This document shows positions 43,207 to 51,656 of a stretch of 54,754 nt of DNA, piece by piece. Every line of letters starts with the position of its first letter. Within the stretch, counting starts at the first letter, position 1. The translations under genes were made by a program, and so were the position numbers. The notes under the pieces are model-generated. The model was not told the DNA's origin. It saw only the letters and a program-made list of their open reading frames with translations, and did no database searches. Source of the stretch: Nitriliruptoraceae bacterium (lineage in GTDB: Bacteria > Actinomycetota > Nitriliruptoria > Nitriliruptorales > Nitriliruptoraceae); assembly GCA_007130695.1 (NCBI GenBank), contig SLRZ01000066.1, forward strand, positions 1-54,754. The letters run 5' to 3'.

Positions 43207-45426
43207 ATGACGGCGGATCGTTGGCGCACGGCGGCGACGGTGCTGGGCACCGCGCTGGTCGCGGCCGCCCTCGGGTCGATGCTCGTCCGCGGCCGGCCCC
43301 TCGAGGCGTACTACGCACTCTGGATGGTCCACAACGCACCGGTCGCCCTCATGGGCCTGTGGGTGGGCGCGCTGGTCCTGCGTACGCGGCCCGGCAACAC
43401 CCTGGGCCGGCTGCTGGTGCTGTCGGGGATGCTCTGGGCGAGCCACGTGGCGGCGATGGCACTCGCCGACCACGGGTTCGTCGCGGCGGGCCACGTCGCG
43501 GACCTCAACGACCTGGCGTTCGTGCCGGCCGAGCTGCCCCTGTCGACCACGCTGCCGCGATGGTTCGCCTCCTGGGTCTGGGTGCCGGCGGCCACGCTGT
43601 TCGTCACACTCCTGCTCGCCCTGTTTCCCGACGGTCGTTATCCCGGACCGAAGTGGCGGTGGATCGGCCCGGTGGCGCTGGTCGGAGCGACGCTGTTCGC
43701 GTCGGCGTTCGCGATCACCGCCTGGCCGTGGGTGTCCACGCCGATTCGCGTCAACGACCCTCCGGGCGGAACCCCGCTGGTGGACGGCCTGATCGTCGTC
43801 GGTGGGGGACTGGTCGTGACGGCGGCCCTGGGCACGGTCGGTTCGCTCGTGGTGCGCTGGCGAACGGTGACCGGTGAGCAACGGCGTCAGCTGCGCGCCG
43901 TGCTGGTCGCCGGGGGCGCCATGGCGATGGTGTTGACCCTGTTGTGGCCGTGGCAGGCCGTCTGGGTCCCGGTGGGCCTGGTGTCGATAGTCGTCTTCCT
44001 CGTCACCTACACGGTCGCCATCGCCCGTTACCGGTTGCACGACCTCGATGTCGTCCTCAACAAGGCGTTGGTGGCCACCCTCCTCGCGACACTGGTCATG
44101 GCGGGCTACGTCGGAATCGTCGTCGGGGTGGGGACCCTGGTCGACTGGGGTGGTGAACAGCGGATGCTGTCCCTGCTGGCGGTCGGCGTGGTGGCCGTCG
44201 GCTTCGAGCCCGCCCGCCGCCGGGTGCGGCTGGTGGTCGACCGCACGCTGTACGGGCGCGACGGGGACGCCTACGCGGTGCTCTCCGGCCTCGCGACGAG
44301 CCTGCGGAGGGCCGACTCCGAGGAGCAACTGCTCGACCACGTCGCCGAGCGGCTCGCCCGGAGCACCGCGGCCGACGCCGCCGTGGTCGTCGTCGACATC
44401 GACGGGTCGCCCCAGACACTGGCGGTGCACGGCACCCCGGAGGGAGTGCCGCTGCTGGTCGCGCCGCTGGAGCATCACGGCCGAAGCCTCGGTCAGCTGC
44501 GGCTCCACGGTCGCGGTCCCGGGGTCCTCGCTCCCGATGCCGAATCGCTGACGCGTGACATCGCCGCCACCCTCGGACTGTTGGTGGCCAACCTGCGCCT
44601 GCGTCGCGAGCTGCAGGTGCAGGTCACGGAGCTGCAGCGTTCCCGACAGCGTCTCGTGCGGGTCCACGACGAGGCGCGGCGCGAGCTGGAACGTGACCTG
44701 CACGACGGTGCGCAGGCACGGCTGGTGGCACTGCGGCTGCGCCTGGGCCTGGCCGCCGAACTGGCGGCCCTCCCGCAGGCGGACCGCGCGCCCGCGGGAG
44801 GGCGTCTGCGCGCGGAGCTCGATGCACTGGCCGCCGACGTGGAGGAGGCGCTGGCCGAGCTCCGGCAGTTGTCGCACGGGCTCCACCCGGCCGTGCTGCA
44901 GAGCGCCGGCCTCGTCGAGGCGCTGCGCCGCGCCGTGGAGGGCCTGCCCCTGCCGGTGAGGGTCGAAGGGCCCACCGAGCGGCGCTTCGGGCACACGGTC
45001 GAAGCGGCCGTGTACTTCGCCTGCCTCGAAGCGGTGCAGAACGCGGTGAAGCACGGTGCGAGGGAACGGGTGGAGATCCGGGTCAGTGCCGACGAGCGAG
45101 AGCTCTACTTCGAGGTGTGCGACGACGGGCCGGGCTGGGATCCGGCAGCAGTGCCGGGCGGTCGTGGACTGACGAACCTCGGCGACCGGATCGGCGCGGT
45201 CGACGGCACGTTCGAGGTGCTGGCTGCCCCCGGTCGCGGCACCGTCGTCCGCGGCGTCGTCCCGGTGGGCGGCGGCGTGGCCGACACGGCACCCCTCGCC
45301 GGCGAACTCACCGGCCGGGTTTCAGGGGACGGGCCGGGCGCCCGCACGACGACGCCGGGACTTCCTGCGACCGCCGTCGGGCAGGGCGACGTGCGACAGG
45401 GACCACCGGCCGACGCCACAGCGTGA
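43207..45426 (+). CDS. membrane sensor histidine kinase, HisKA_3 type
   Basis: 739 residues from ATG 43207, with GAGGA six to seven bases upstream; the ORF-track start at 42988 is too early. About eight to ten membrane helices fill residues 1-340 without a large extracellular domain. A GAF-like segment follows, then a coiled coil, HisKA_3 with ERDLHDGAQARLVAL, and HATPase with EAVQNAVKHG, DDGPGWD and GRGLTNLGDRIGAVDG. It is the likely partner of the NarL-type regulator at 40481. Its 3' end forms the left arm of a long terminator. Confidence 0.92.
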   Translation: MTADRWRTAATVLGTALVAAALGSMLVRGRPLEAYYALWMVHNAPVALMGLWVGALVLRTRPGNTLGRLLVLSGMLWASHVAAMALADHGFVAAGHVADLNDLAFVPAELPLSTTLPRWFASWVWVPAATLFVTLLLALFPDGRYPGPKWRWIGPVALVGATLFASAFAITAWPWVSTPIRVNDPPGGTPLVDGLIVVGGGLVVTAALGTVGSLVVRWRTVTGEQRRQLRAVLVAGGAMAMVLTLLWPWQAVWVPVGLVSIVVFLVTYTVAIARYRLHDLDVVLNKALVATLLATLVMAGYVGIVVGVGTLVDWGGEQRMLSLLAVGVVAVGFEPARRRVRLVVDRTLYGRDGDAYAVLSGLATSLRRADSEEQLLDHVAERLARSTAADAAVVVVDIDGSPQTLAVHGTPEGVPLLVAPLEHHGRSLGQLRLHGRGPGVLAPDAESLTRDIAATLGLLVANLRLRRELQVQVTELQRSRQRLVRVHDEARRELERDLHDGAQARLVALRLRLGLAAELAALPQADRAPAGGRLRAELDALAADVEEALAELRQLSHGLHPAVLQSAGLVEALRRAVEGLPLPVRVEGPTERRFGHTVEAAVYFACLEAVQNAVKHGARERVEIRVSADERELYFEVCDDGPGWDPAAVPGGRGLTNLGDRIGAVDGTFEVLAAPGRGTVVRGVVPVGGGVADTAPLAGELTGRVSGDGPGARTTTPGLPATAVGQGDVRQGPPADATA

Positions 45427-45444
45427 CGTCGGCCGGTGGGCCCT
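45398..45444. terminator. long bidirectional hairpin between kinase and secreted-protein genes
   Basis: A 13-bp perfect stem (CCACCGGCCGACG / CGTCGGCCGGTGG) extends by a further AGGG/CCCT after one mismatch. The 11-base loop contains the kinase TGA. It lies between two convergent genes and is the strongest hairpin in the window. Confidence 0.85.
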
Positions 45445-45460
45445 GCACTTCCCGGTCAGG

Positions 45461-45973
45461 TCAGCAGCTGATGCTGGGGTTGTAATCGGCGAACATCCCT
45501 GCGGGGTTGTTCGCCCAGACCCAAACGTGCAGGGCCGGGCCGGCCGGGCCGGGCTGGAAGGGCTGCCCGAACATGGTCTCGTCGGCATCGGTGCTGAGGT
45601 ACTCGACACCGACGAGCCGCAACCCGATGTCCGGGTCGGGGATGTAGAGCAGGGCTTGGGGCCGGGTCGGGTCGAGATCGTCGCCGGACAGCCCCAGCAG
45701 CTCCAGGTTCACGTAGTGGTAGCCCATGGTTCCTAGGTCGGGATGGACCACGCACGGGGTGGCGGGGACGTAGTCGTCCTCCAGGGCGACGGTGACGTCG
45801 TGATAGCGGGCGGTGGCGGCGCGCACGGCGGCCAGCTGCGCCCCGAGGCTGGGGTCGCTCGCACCGTGGGCATGCCCCGGGGCGTTCCCGGGGGCGTTCG
45901 AGCGGGCCGTCGCCGGCCCGGCGACCAGTCCGACGAGCAGCAGTGAGAACAGCAGCAGAGAGGTCTTGCGCAT
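45461..45973 (-). CDS. secreted YHYVN-type protein
   Basis: 170 residues from ATG 45973, with AGGAGGT six bases upstream. A clear signal peptide (KTSLLLFSLLLVGLVAGPATA) is followed by a His/Gly-rich start (GNAPGHAHG). The body has ATARYHDVTVALEDDYVP, the MGYHYVN motif, RPQALLYIPD, LRLVGVEYL, and a C-terminal LHVWVWANNPAGMFADYNP ending in Cys. This layout recurs in secreted proteins of actinobacteria and proteobacteria whose function I do not know. The paired Cys residues may form a disulfide. It may belong to the regulon of the adjacent two-component system. Confidence 0.8.
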   Translation of the reverse strand: MRKTSLLLFSLLLVGLVAGPATARSNAPGNAPGHAHGASDPSLGAQLAAVRAATARYHDVTVALEDDYVPATPCVVHPDLGTMGYHYVNLELLGLSGDDLDPTRPQALLYIPDPDIGLRLVGVEYLSTDADETMFGQPFQPGPAGPALHVWVWANNPAGMFADYNPSISC

Positions 45974-46023
45974 GGGGTACCTCCTGGATGGCGCCGTGGT
46001 CGGCGCGCGGTTGGTACGCCGAT

Positions 46024-46064
46024 CCTGGGCCGTGCGGTGCCGACCGCCCAGGGTGTGAACCCCC
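46024..46064. promoter_or_regulatory. inverted repeat and GGGTG-type dyad before the secreted-protein gene
   Basis: CCTGGGC (46024-46030) and GCCCAGG (46046-46052) are inverted. They overlap GGGTGTGAACCCCC (46051-46064), which resembles the 43140-43153 element upstream of the cupredoxin gene in the same orientation to its gene. Confidence 0.4.
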
Positions 46065-46252
46065 CTCTGTGGGTGGGGCTGCCCGCTGATAGACCGGGGG
46101 GAGCCTCGCCCCTGGGCTCGCGTGACACGCGCCACCTGCATCGAGGCCGTCCACCAGCCGGTATGTCCCCCCGGCAGCTCCGACGTCGTGCAACGATGTG
46201 ACGTTCGCGGGCACCATCCCGCGATTTGCCCCAGGCGGCGGGCCAACTCGGG

Positions 46253-47680
46253 TTAGTCCCGGTCGGGCATGATGTTCTGGTGCAGGCGGAACAGGTTGTC
46301 GGGGTCGAGGCGCCGCTTGAGCTCGCGGAGCCGCGCGTAGTTCGCCTCGCCGTGGGCGGCCCGCAGCGTCTGCTCACCGTCCTCGAGGAATCCCGGGAAG
46401 TTGAGGTACTCGCGCCCCGTCGACAGGCGCTCGAAGGCCCCGACACAGGCCCGGGTCCAGGCGACGTTGGTGTCGTCGTCGGCCGGGTCGGTCCAGTTGG
46501 CCTCGATGCCCAACAGGAAGGGGGCACTGCGGTCGCCGTAGGCGGTCGCGTCGGGGGCCACGCGGGACATCGCACCGCCGTGATGCCACAGATCGAGGGT
46601 GGTCAGCGGTGAGGGGCGCGAGTGCAGCCACTCGATCGTGCGCCCGATCACCTCGTCGGACAGGCCGGGCAGGTGCAGCGAGCGCCAGTAGTAGCGCCTC
46701 CCGTCGGGGTAGTCGGCGTCGAACAGCTGCTGGAGTTCGACATAGGGCACGGGACCGCTGAGGTCGGCGATCGGGTCGTCGAGATCCCGGAGCGGCTGGA
46801 CGAGCGCCTCAGCGCTGGCGGGATCGGTGGCCGCGCAGGCCGCCAGGATCACGCAGGGCTCGCCCCAGTGCTCCCGCGGGAAGTCCTCCCCCGCCGGGAC
46901 GCTGCCGCACTCGACGATCGACGAGACCTCGTCGGGCAGGTCGGCCGTCCAGTCCCGGTAGGCACGCAGGACCTCCTCGGCCCGCTCGGCGTCGTGGACG
47001 ACGATCGCGGCGAAGACCTCCGGCCCGACCGCATGGAGCTGGTACGTGAACTCGGTGACGACACCGAAGTTGCCACCGCCCCCGCGCAGACCCCACAGCA
47101 GGTCGGGGTCACTCTGCTCGTCGACCCGGCGGACCGTGCCGTCGGCGGCGACCAGCGTGGCGGCCACGAGGTTGTCGCAGGTCAGGCCGTGTTTGCGGCG
47201 CAGCCAGCCGATCCCGCCACTCAGCGTCAGCCCGCCGATGCCGGTCTGCGACACGACGCCGCCCGGTGTGGCCAGCCCGTGCTCCTGCGTGGCTGCGTCG
47301 AGGTCCGCGAAGGTCGCCCCACCGTCGGCGCGCGCACGCCGGACGGCGGGATCCACCTCGACGGCGTTCATGTCGGACAGGTCGACGACGATCCCGCCGT
47401 CGACGCCGGCGGTGCCGGCGACGTTGTGGCCGCCGCCACGGACGGCAAGCAGCAGGTCGCGCTCAGCCGCGAACCGCACGACCGCGCTGACGTCGTCGGT
47501 GGTGGCGCACCGCACGATCGCGGCCGGGCGGCGGCGGGTCATCCCGTTCCACAGCGTGCGTACCTGGTCGTAGTCGCTCTCGCCCTCGCGGATCAGCCTG
47601 CCCGCGAGGTGGTCGGCGAGGCCGTCGAGTTCGCCGTCGAGGCGGACCGTCTCGCCGGTGACGGTGGTCATGACGCTCAT
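46253..47680 (-). CDS. FAD-linked oxidase with bicovalent-FAD motifs
   Basis: 475 residues from ATG 47680, with GAGGAG nine bases upstream. The FAD-binding domain has RGGGHNVAG, whose His attaches the flavin 8-alpha position, and GLTCDNLVAATLVAADG, whose Cys attaches position 6. The BBE C-terminal signature is ANYARLRELKRRLDPDNLFRLHQNI. The family covers berberine-bridge-like oxidases that oxidise sugars, alkaloids or polyketides, common in antibiotic pathways. It lies 95 bases downstream of the GNAT gene and is probably read with it. Confidence 0.93.
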   Translation of the reverse strand: MSVMTTVTGETVRLDGELDGLADHLAGRLIREGESDYDQVRTLWNGMTRRRPAAIVRCATTDDVSAVVRFAAERDLLLAVRGGGHNVAGTAGVDGGIVVDLSDMNAVEVDPAVRRARADGGATFADLDAATQEHGLATPGGVVSQTGIGGLTLSGGIGWLRRKHGLTCDNLVAATLVAADGTVRRVDEQSDPDLLWGLRGGGGNFGVVTEFTYQLHAVGPEVFAAIVVHDAERAEEVLRAYRDWTADLPDEVSSIVECGSVPAGEDFPREHWGEPCVILAACAATDPASAEALVQPLRDLDDPIADLSGPVPYVELQQLFDADYPDGRRYYWRSLHLPGLSDEVIGRTIEWLHSRPSPLTTLDLWHHGGAMSRVAPDATAYGDRSAPFLLGIEANWTDPADDDTNVAWTRACVGAFERLSTGREYLNFPGFLEDGEQTLRAAHGEANYARLRELKRRLDPDNLFRLHQNIMPDRD

Positions 47681-47775
47681 GTCTGTGCTCCTCGTCGGAT
47701 CGCGTCGGCATCCGTGTGGTGTGTGGTCGAGTTGGTGGTGCGTGGTGGCAGGGGCGAAAAGCACGAAGCGGGGTC

Positions 47776-48591
47776 TCACGACCGAGGTCGCTCCCACAAC
47801 GTGAACCGGGTGACGGGCAGGAAGTCGAAGCGGCCGACGAGGACGGGGCGGCTGTCGTCGCTCACGATCGTCACACTGGGCAGATCCGGCGCCCGGGCGA
47901 GGCGGTCGGAGACCAGCGCGCCGTAGTAGCCGCGACCACGGGCGTCGGGTCGGACGGTCGAGAGCAACAGCACGTTCGTGCCGTCGATGAGGGCCTGGCA
48001 ACCGACGGCGACCGCTCGGCGGCCGACGCGCCCGATGATGAAGCGGTAGCGCTCATCGGCCAGGATCGCCGGATCGAACAGCGTGCTCGGCGCGTCCACG
48101 TCGGTGAGGGGGAACGCGTCCACCGCGACGGTGCACCACTCGGCCAGCTCGCTCTTGGTCGTGACCTCCGCCACCGTGAGGTGCCCGGGTCGGCGTCGCT
48201 CGACGGGGAGCCCGGCCGGTCGGTACAGCAGGGGAGGGTGGCCCTGCAGCCTCCAGCCGCGTCCGGTCAGGTCGGGGGTCGGCCACGGAGACCACAGCAG
48301 CGTGGCGCCGGTGCCGTGGCCGTCGTAGAACCGCTCGATCCGCCCGACAGTCGTGCCGAAGGTGTCGTCGCGTGCCGGCTGCAGCTGGGTGGCGCTGTTG
48401 AACAGTCCCGCCGGTCGCCCGAGGTCCACGGCGCTGAACCGGTCATCCCGGTGGAGACGGCCGCCAGCGACCTGGCCGAGCGACTCCCATGTCGCGGTCA
48501 TGGCCAGCACACCGCGCCGCACCAGGGTGTCGTCGGTGGGGGTGTCCGGCTCCCATCCGGTCTCGAGGGCCGGCAGGGTCTCGGTGGTCAT
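47776..48591 (-). CDS. GNAT-family N-acetyltransferase-like protein
   Basis: 271 residues from ATG 48591, with GGAG eight bases upstream. The C-terminal half has VGCQALIDGTNVLLLSTVRPDARGRGYYGALVSDR, the GNAT acetyl-CoA-binding motif (R/Q-x-x-G-x-G/A, here RPDARGRGYY). The N-terminal half is less conserved and may bind the substrate. It should move an acyl group from acyl-CoA to an amine or related group. It leads the FAD-oxidase gene and diverges from the SARP regulator. Confidence 0.82.
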   Translation of the reverse strand: MTTETLPALETGWEPDTPTDDTLVRRGVLAMTATWESLGQVAGGRLHRDDRFSAVDLGRPAGLFNSATQLQPARDDTFGTTVGRIERFYDGHGTGATLLWSPWPTPDLTGRGWRLQGHPPLLYRPAGLPVERRRPGHLTVAEVTTKSELAEWCTVAVDAFPLTDVDAPSTLFDPAILADERYRFIIGRVGRRAVAVGCQALIDGTNVLLLSTVRPDARGRGYYGALVSDRLARAPDLPSVTIVSDDSRPVLVGRFDFLPVTRFTLWERPRS

Positions 48592-48641
48592 CGAAAGGCT
48601 CCGCGAATCGGTACTGCATCCACCTCGACCGTGTCACGTGG

Positions 48642-48693
48642 GGTTGCAGACCGGTTCCACCCCGGTTGCAGCCGGGTGCCCGCCGGGTTCGGG
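48642..48693. promoter_or_regulatory. five 11-bp-spaced direct repeats (SARP-type box)
   Basis: GGTTGCAG, GGTTCCAC, GGTTGCAG, GGTGCCCG and GGTTCGGG begin at 48642, 48653, 48664, 48675 and 48686, each 11 bp apart. Direct repeats with one-turn spacing are the known binding pattern of SARP regulators, and a SARP gene starts 42 bases further on. Confidence 0.75.
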
Positions 48694-48722
48694 TCATCGA
48701 GCCGGTGATCGCCCGGCGTCAC

Positions 48723-48728
48723 TACCCT
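48723..48728 (+). promoter_or_regulatory. -10 box of the SARP gene, probably leaderless
   Basis: TACCCT fits TANNNT and lies six bases from ATG 48735. The predicted transcript start coincides with the start codon, and no Shine-Dalgarno is present. Confidence 0.55.
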
Positions 48729-48734
48729 GGCTGG

Positions 48735-51581
48735 ATGGTGGAAGTGCTGGTGCTGGGGCCGATAGCAGCGCGGGACGCCGACGGCTCCATCGTCCTGAAC
48801 AGCCGCTCCCAGCGGGCGCTGCTGGCTGCCCTCGCCCACGCCCGGGGAGGCGCCGTCCCGGCTGAGGAGCTCATCACCCTGGTGTGGGGCGACGACCCGC
48901 CGGCCAGTGCGCCCACCACGCTCAAGAGCCACGTCTCGCGGCTGCGCCGGGCGCTGCGCGAGGACGTGGTCGCCTCCCAGCCGCCGGGCTACGCGCTGAC
49001 CGTGCCGCTGGACCGGATCGACGTGCACCGCTTCGAACACGGCGTGCACGCAGCCGGCTCTCTCGGGGAGATCGACGAGGTCCTCGCGCTGTGGCGGGGG
49101 CGCCCCTACGGCGAGTTCTCGGACCACGAGCAGGTCGCCGGCGAGGTCGCGAGACTGGTCGAGCTCCACGCCCAGGCACGGTTGCGTCGAGCCGAGCTGC
49201 TGTTCGCGTCGGGCCGGGCCGAACAGGCGGCCGCGGCCTTCAAGGAGCTGACGGCCGAAGACCCGCTCAGGGAGGCGGCCTGGATCGGTTTGCTGCAAGC
49301 CCTGCATGCGACGGGGCGCCAGGCCGAAGCCACGACCGAGGCGCGCAGCTACCGCGAGCGCACGAAAGAGGTGGGACTCGATCCGTCGCCGCACTACGCG
49401 GAGGTCGAGCACGAGGTGTTCGCGACCGCACCACCGGCTCGGACGCCACGGCGGGCCGGGGCGCCGCTGCCCGGCCGCCTGGCCAGCATCGTCGGTCGGC
49501 AGCGCGAGCTCGAGGAGGTCGACGTGCTCCTGCGCCGTCGCCGGCTCGTCACCCTCGTCGGTCCGGGTGGTGTCGGCAAGACGACCCTGGCCGTACAGGT
49601 GGCGCGGGTGATCGCGGACGACCTCGACGACGGTGCCTGGGTCGTGACGCTCGCCGACATCGATGATGAGGCCTCGGTCGTGCCGGCCATCAGCCGGGCG
49701 GTCGAGGCACCCGCCACTGCGCCACTCGCCACCTCGCTGGAGCAGTACCTCGCCGGCCGGCGCGCCCTGCTGGTCGTCGACAACGCCGAACACGTCCGTG
49801 AGGCCGTGCGGTCGGTCACGCAACGCCTGCTCGCGGTGGCGGACGAGCTGCGGGTGCTGGTGACCAGCCGGCAACCCCTGGATGTCCCCGGCGAGGTCGT
49901 CGTGCCCGTCGAACCGCTGGAGCGGGACGCAGCAGCAGAGCTGTTCCGACAGCGGGCCAGCGACGCCGGGGCGCCGATCCCGCGTGAGCAACAGGACCTG
50001 GCAGCCGAGCTCTGCGACCGGTTGGACCGACTGCCGCTGGCGATCGAGATGGCGGCCGCGCGGCTGCGTGGCCTGGGGCTCGTGGACCTCTCCGCGAGAC
50101 TCGACGAGCACCTGCAGCTTCTGCACTCGGGTGAGCAGGGTCGCCACGAGACGCTCGCCGCGGTCGTGGCCTGGTCCTACGACCTGCTGCACGCCGCCGG
50201 ACGATCGCTGCTCGAGCAGCTGTCGGTGTTCGCCGGCACCTTCGACCTCGAGGCGGCGGAGGCGGTGTGCGGCGTGGGAAACGTGCCCGGCGGCATCGTC
50301 GACCTCGTCGACCGCTCGCTGGTGCACCGCGTCGCCGGTGACGGTCACGCCCACTTTCGCCTCCTCGAGACCGTTCGAGCGTTCGCCGCCGAGCGGCTCG
50401 CCGGTTCCGACGCGCATCTCGGGACCGTCGAGCGGTTCGTGCGCTACCACGTCGGCCTCGCGGAGCGCATCGATGACGGCCTGCGTGGACCCGACGAGGG
50501 CGCCTGGGCCGACGTGCTCGAGGGGCAGCTGCCCAACCTCGAGGCGGCGTGTACCCACGCCCGACACCTGGGCGACGTGGACGCGGTCGTGCGCATCGCC
50601 GTCGCGCCGTACGTGTTCGTCTACCAGCGACTGCGCGCCGACGTCGGTGTGTGGGCCGAGGCGGCCCTGCCGATGGCGAGGGAGGTCGACCACCCCCTGA
50701 CTGTGGCCGTGGCCGCCCTCGTCGCCCTCAACCGCCTCCACCGTGGCGACCTCGACGGCGTCGATGCCGTGCTCGGCGATCTGCCCGACGATCCCGTCGC
50801 GCGGCATGCTCACGAGGTGCTCGGCGACCTGCACACCTACCGTGGCGAACTCGACGACGGCATCGAGCACTTCCGGACCGCTGAACGGTTGGCGCGTCGT
50901 GTCGATGACCGCTTCACCGCGCTGCATTGCCGGATGAGCCGGGGCATGGTCACCGGGTACGCCGGCCGTGTCGACGAGGGCCTGGAGCTCGTCGACACCG
51001 TGCGACGCGAGGCAGCCACCCGGCGGATGCCGATCGTCACCGCGTGGTGCGACTTCGCCGAGGGCGAGCTGCTGGCGAAATCGCAGCCACAGCGAGCGCT
51101 CGAGCTGGTGGACCGTGCGGTGGCTGCAGCCGACCGTGCTGGCTGGCGGTTCGGCGCGGGGGTCGGGCGGCTGACCGCCAGCTCGCTGCGGGCCCGGACA
51201 GCCGATCCCGCCGACGCCGTGCCCGGCTTCGAGCGGTTGATCCGCCACTGGGACCGCGTTGGCGACGAGACCCACCAGTGGACCACCCTGCGCAACCTCG
51301 TCGAGCTGCTCACCCGGCTCGGCGCCCATGCGCCGGCGGCACGCCTACTCGGGGCGGTCAGCACCGCCACCCGGCCGACGTACGGTGCCGAGCAACAGCG
51401 GCTCGACGATGCGCGCCAGACGATCCGGGCCCACCTCGGTGAAGAGGGCGATGCCCTGATCGCGGCGGGGCGGCAGGACGACCTCGGCACCGCGGTCGAG
51501 CTCGGGTTGGACACGCTGCGCCATCTGCCGGGCGGGTCGGCCACGGCTGCACCGCGGCCTCGGCACGCAGAGATCCGGTAG
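48735..51581 (+). CDS. SARP/AfsR-type regulator with NB-ARC and TPR-like domains
   Basis: 948 residues from ATG 48735, apparently leaderless. Order: OmpR-like winged helix (1-90, TTLKSHVSRLRRAL), BTAD domain (about 95-240), NB-ARC ATPase with Walker A GPGGVGKT (276-283) and Walker B LLVVDNAEHV, then C-terminal TPR-like helices. It should bind direct repeats as an ATP-gated oligomer and activate pathway genes. It probably controls itself and the divergent GNAT plus FAD-oxidase genes through the five repeats at 48642-48693. Confidence 0.92.
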   Translation: MVEVLVLGPIAARDADGSIVLNSRSQRALLAALAHARGGAVPAEELITLVWGDDPPASAPTTLKSHVSRLRRALREDVVASQPPGYALTVPLDRIDVHRFEHGVHAAGSLGEIDEVLALWRGRPYGEFSDHEQVAGEVARLVELHAQARLRRAELLFASGRAEQAAAAFKELTAEDPLREAAWIGLLQALHATGRQAEATTEARSYRERTKEVGLDPSPHYAEVEHEVFATAPPARTPRRAGAPLPGRLASIVGRQRELEEVDVLLRRRRLVTLVGPGGVGKTTLAVQVARVIADDLDDGAWVVTLADIDDEASVVPAISRAVEAPATAPLATSLEQYLAGRRALLVVDNAEHVREAVRSVTQRLLAVADELRVLVTSRQPLDVPGEVVVPVEPLERDAAAELFRQRASDAGAPIPREQQDLAAELCDRLDRLPLAIEMAAARLRGLGLVDLSARLDEHLQLLHSGEQGRHETLAAVVAWSYDLLHAAGRSLLEQLSVFAGTFDLEAAEAVCGVGNVPGGIVDLVDRSLVHRVAGDGHAHFRLLETVRAFAAERLAGSDAHLGTVERFVRYHVGLAERIDDGLRGPDEGAWADVLEGQLPNLEAACTHARHLGDVDAVVRIAVAPYVFVYQRLRADVGVWAEAALPMAREVDHPLTVAVAALVALNRLHRGDLDGVDAVLGDLPDDPVARHAHEVLGDLHTYRGELDDGIEHFRTAERLARRVDDRFTALHCRMSRGMVTGYAGRVDEGLELVDTVRREAATRRMPIVTAWCDFAEGELLAKSQPQRALELVDRAVAAADRAGWRFGAGVGRLTASSLRARTADPADAVPGFERLIRHWDRVGDETHQWTTLRNLVELLTRLGAHAPAARLLGAVSTATRPTYGAEQQRLDDARQTIRAHLGEEGDALIAAGRQDDLGTAVELGLDTLRHLPGGSATAAPRPRHAEIR

Positions 51582-51656
51582 AGGAAGAGCTGTCGGCCAC
51601 GTGCTGTGGACGATCCGGGGAGACCTTCTCGCGAGGCACCCTCGGGGCGCGCTGCG

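Noticed and set aside
42943-45054. 703-aa minus-strand open frame opposite the sensor kinase
   Set aside because: Repetitive His/Gln/Arg composition and complete overlap with a well-supported kinase gene.
40481-45426. DosRS as the identity of the two-component pair
   Set aside because: The kinase has many membrane helices and no recognisable heme-type GAF pair, unlike DosS/DosT, so it is unlikely to be the DosR system.
48588-51329. 913-aa minus-strand open frame opposite the SARP gene
   Set aside because: No recognisable domain, fully antisense to a strong multi-domain protein.
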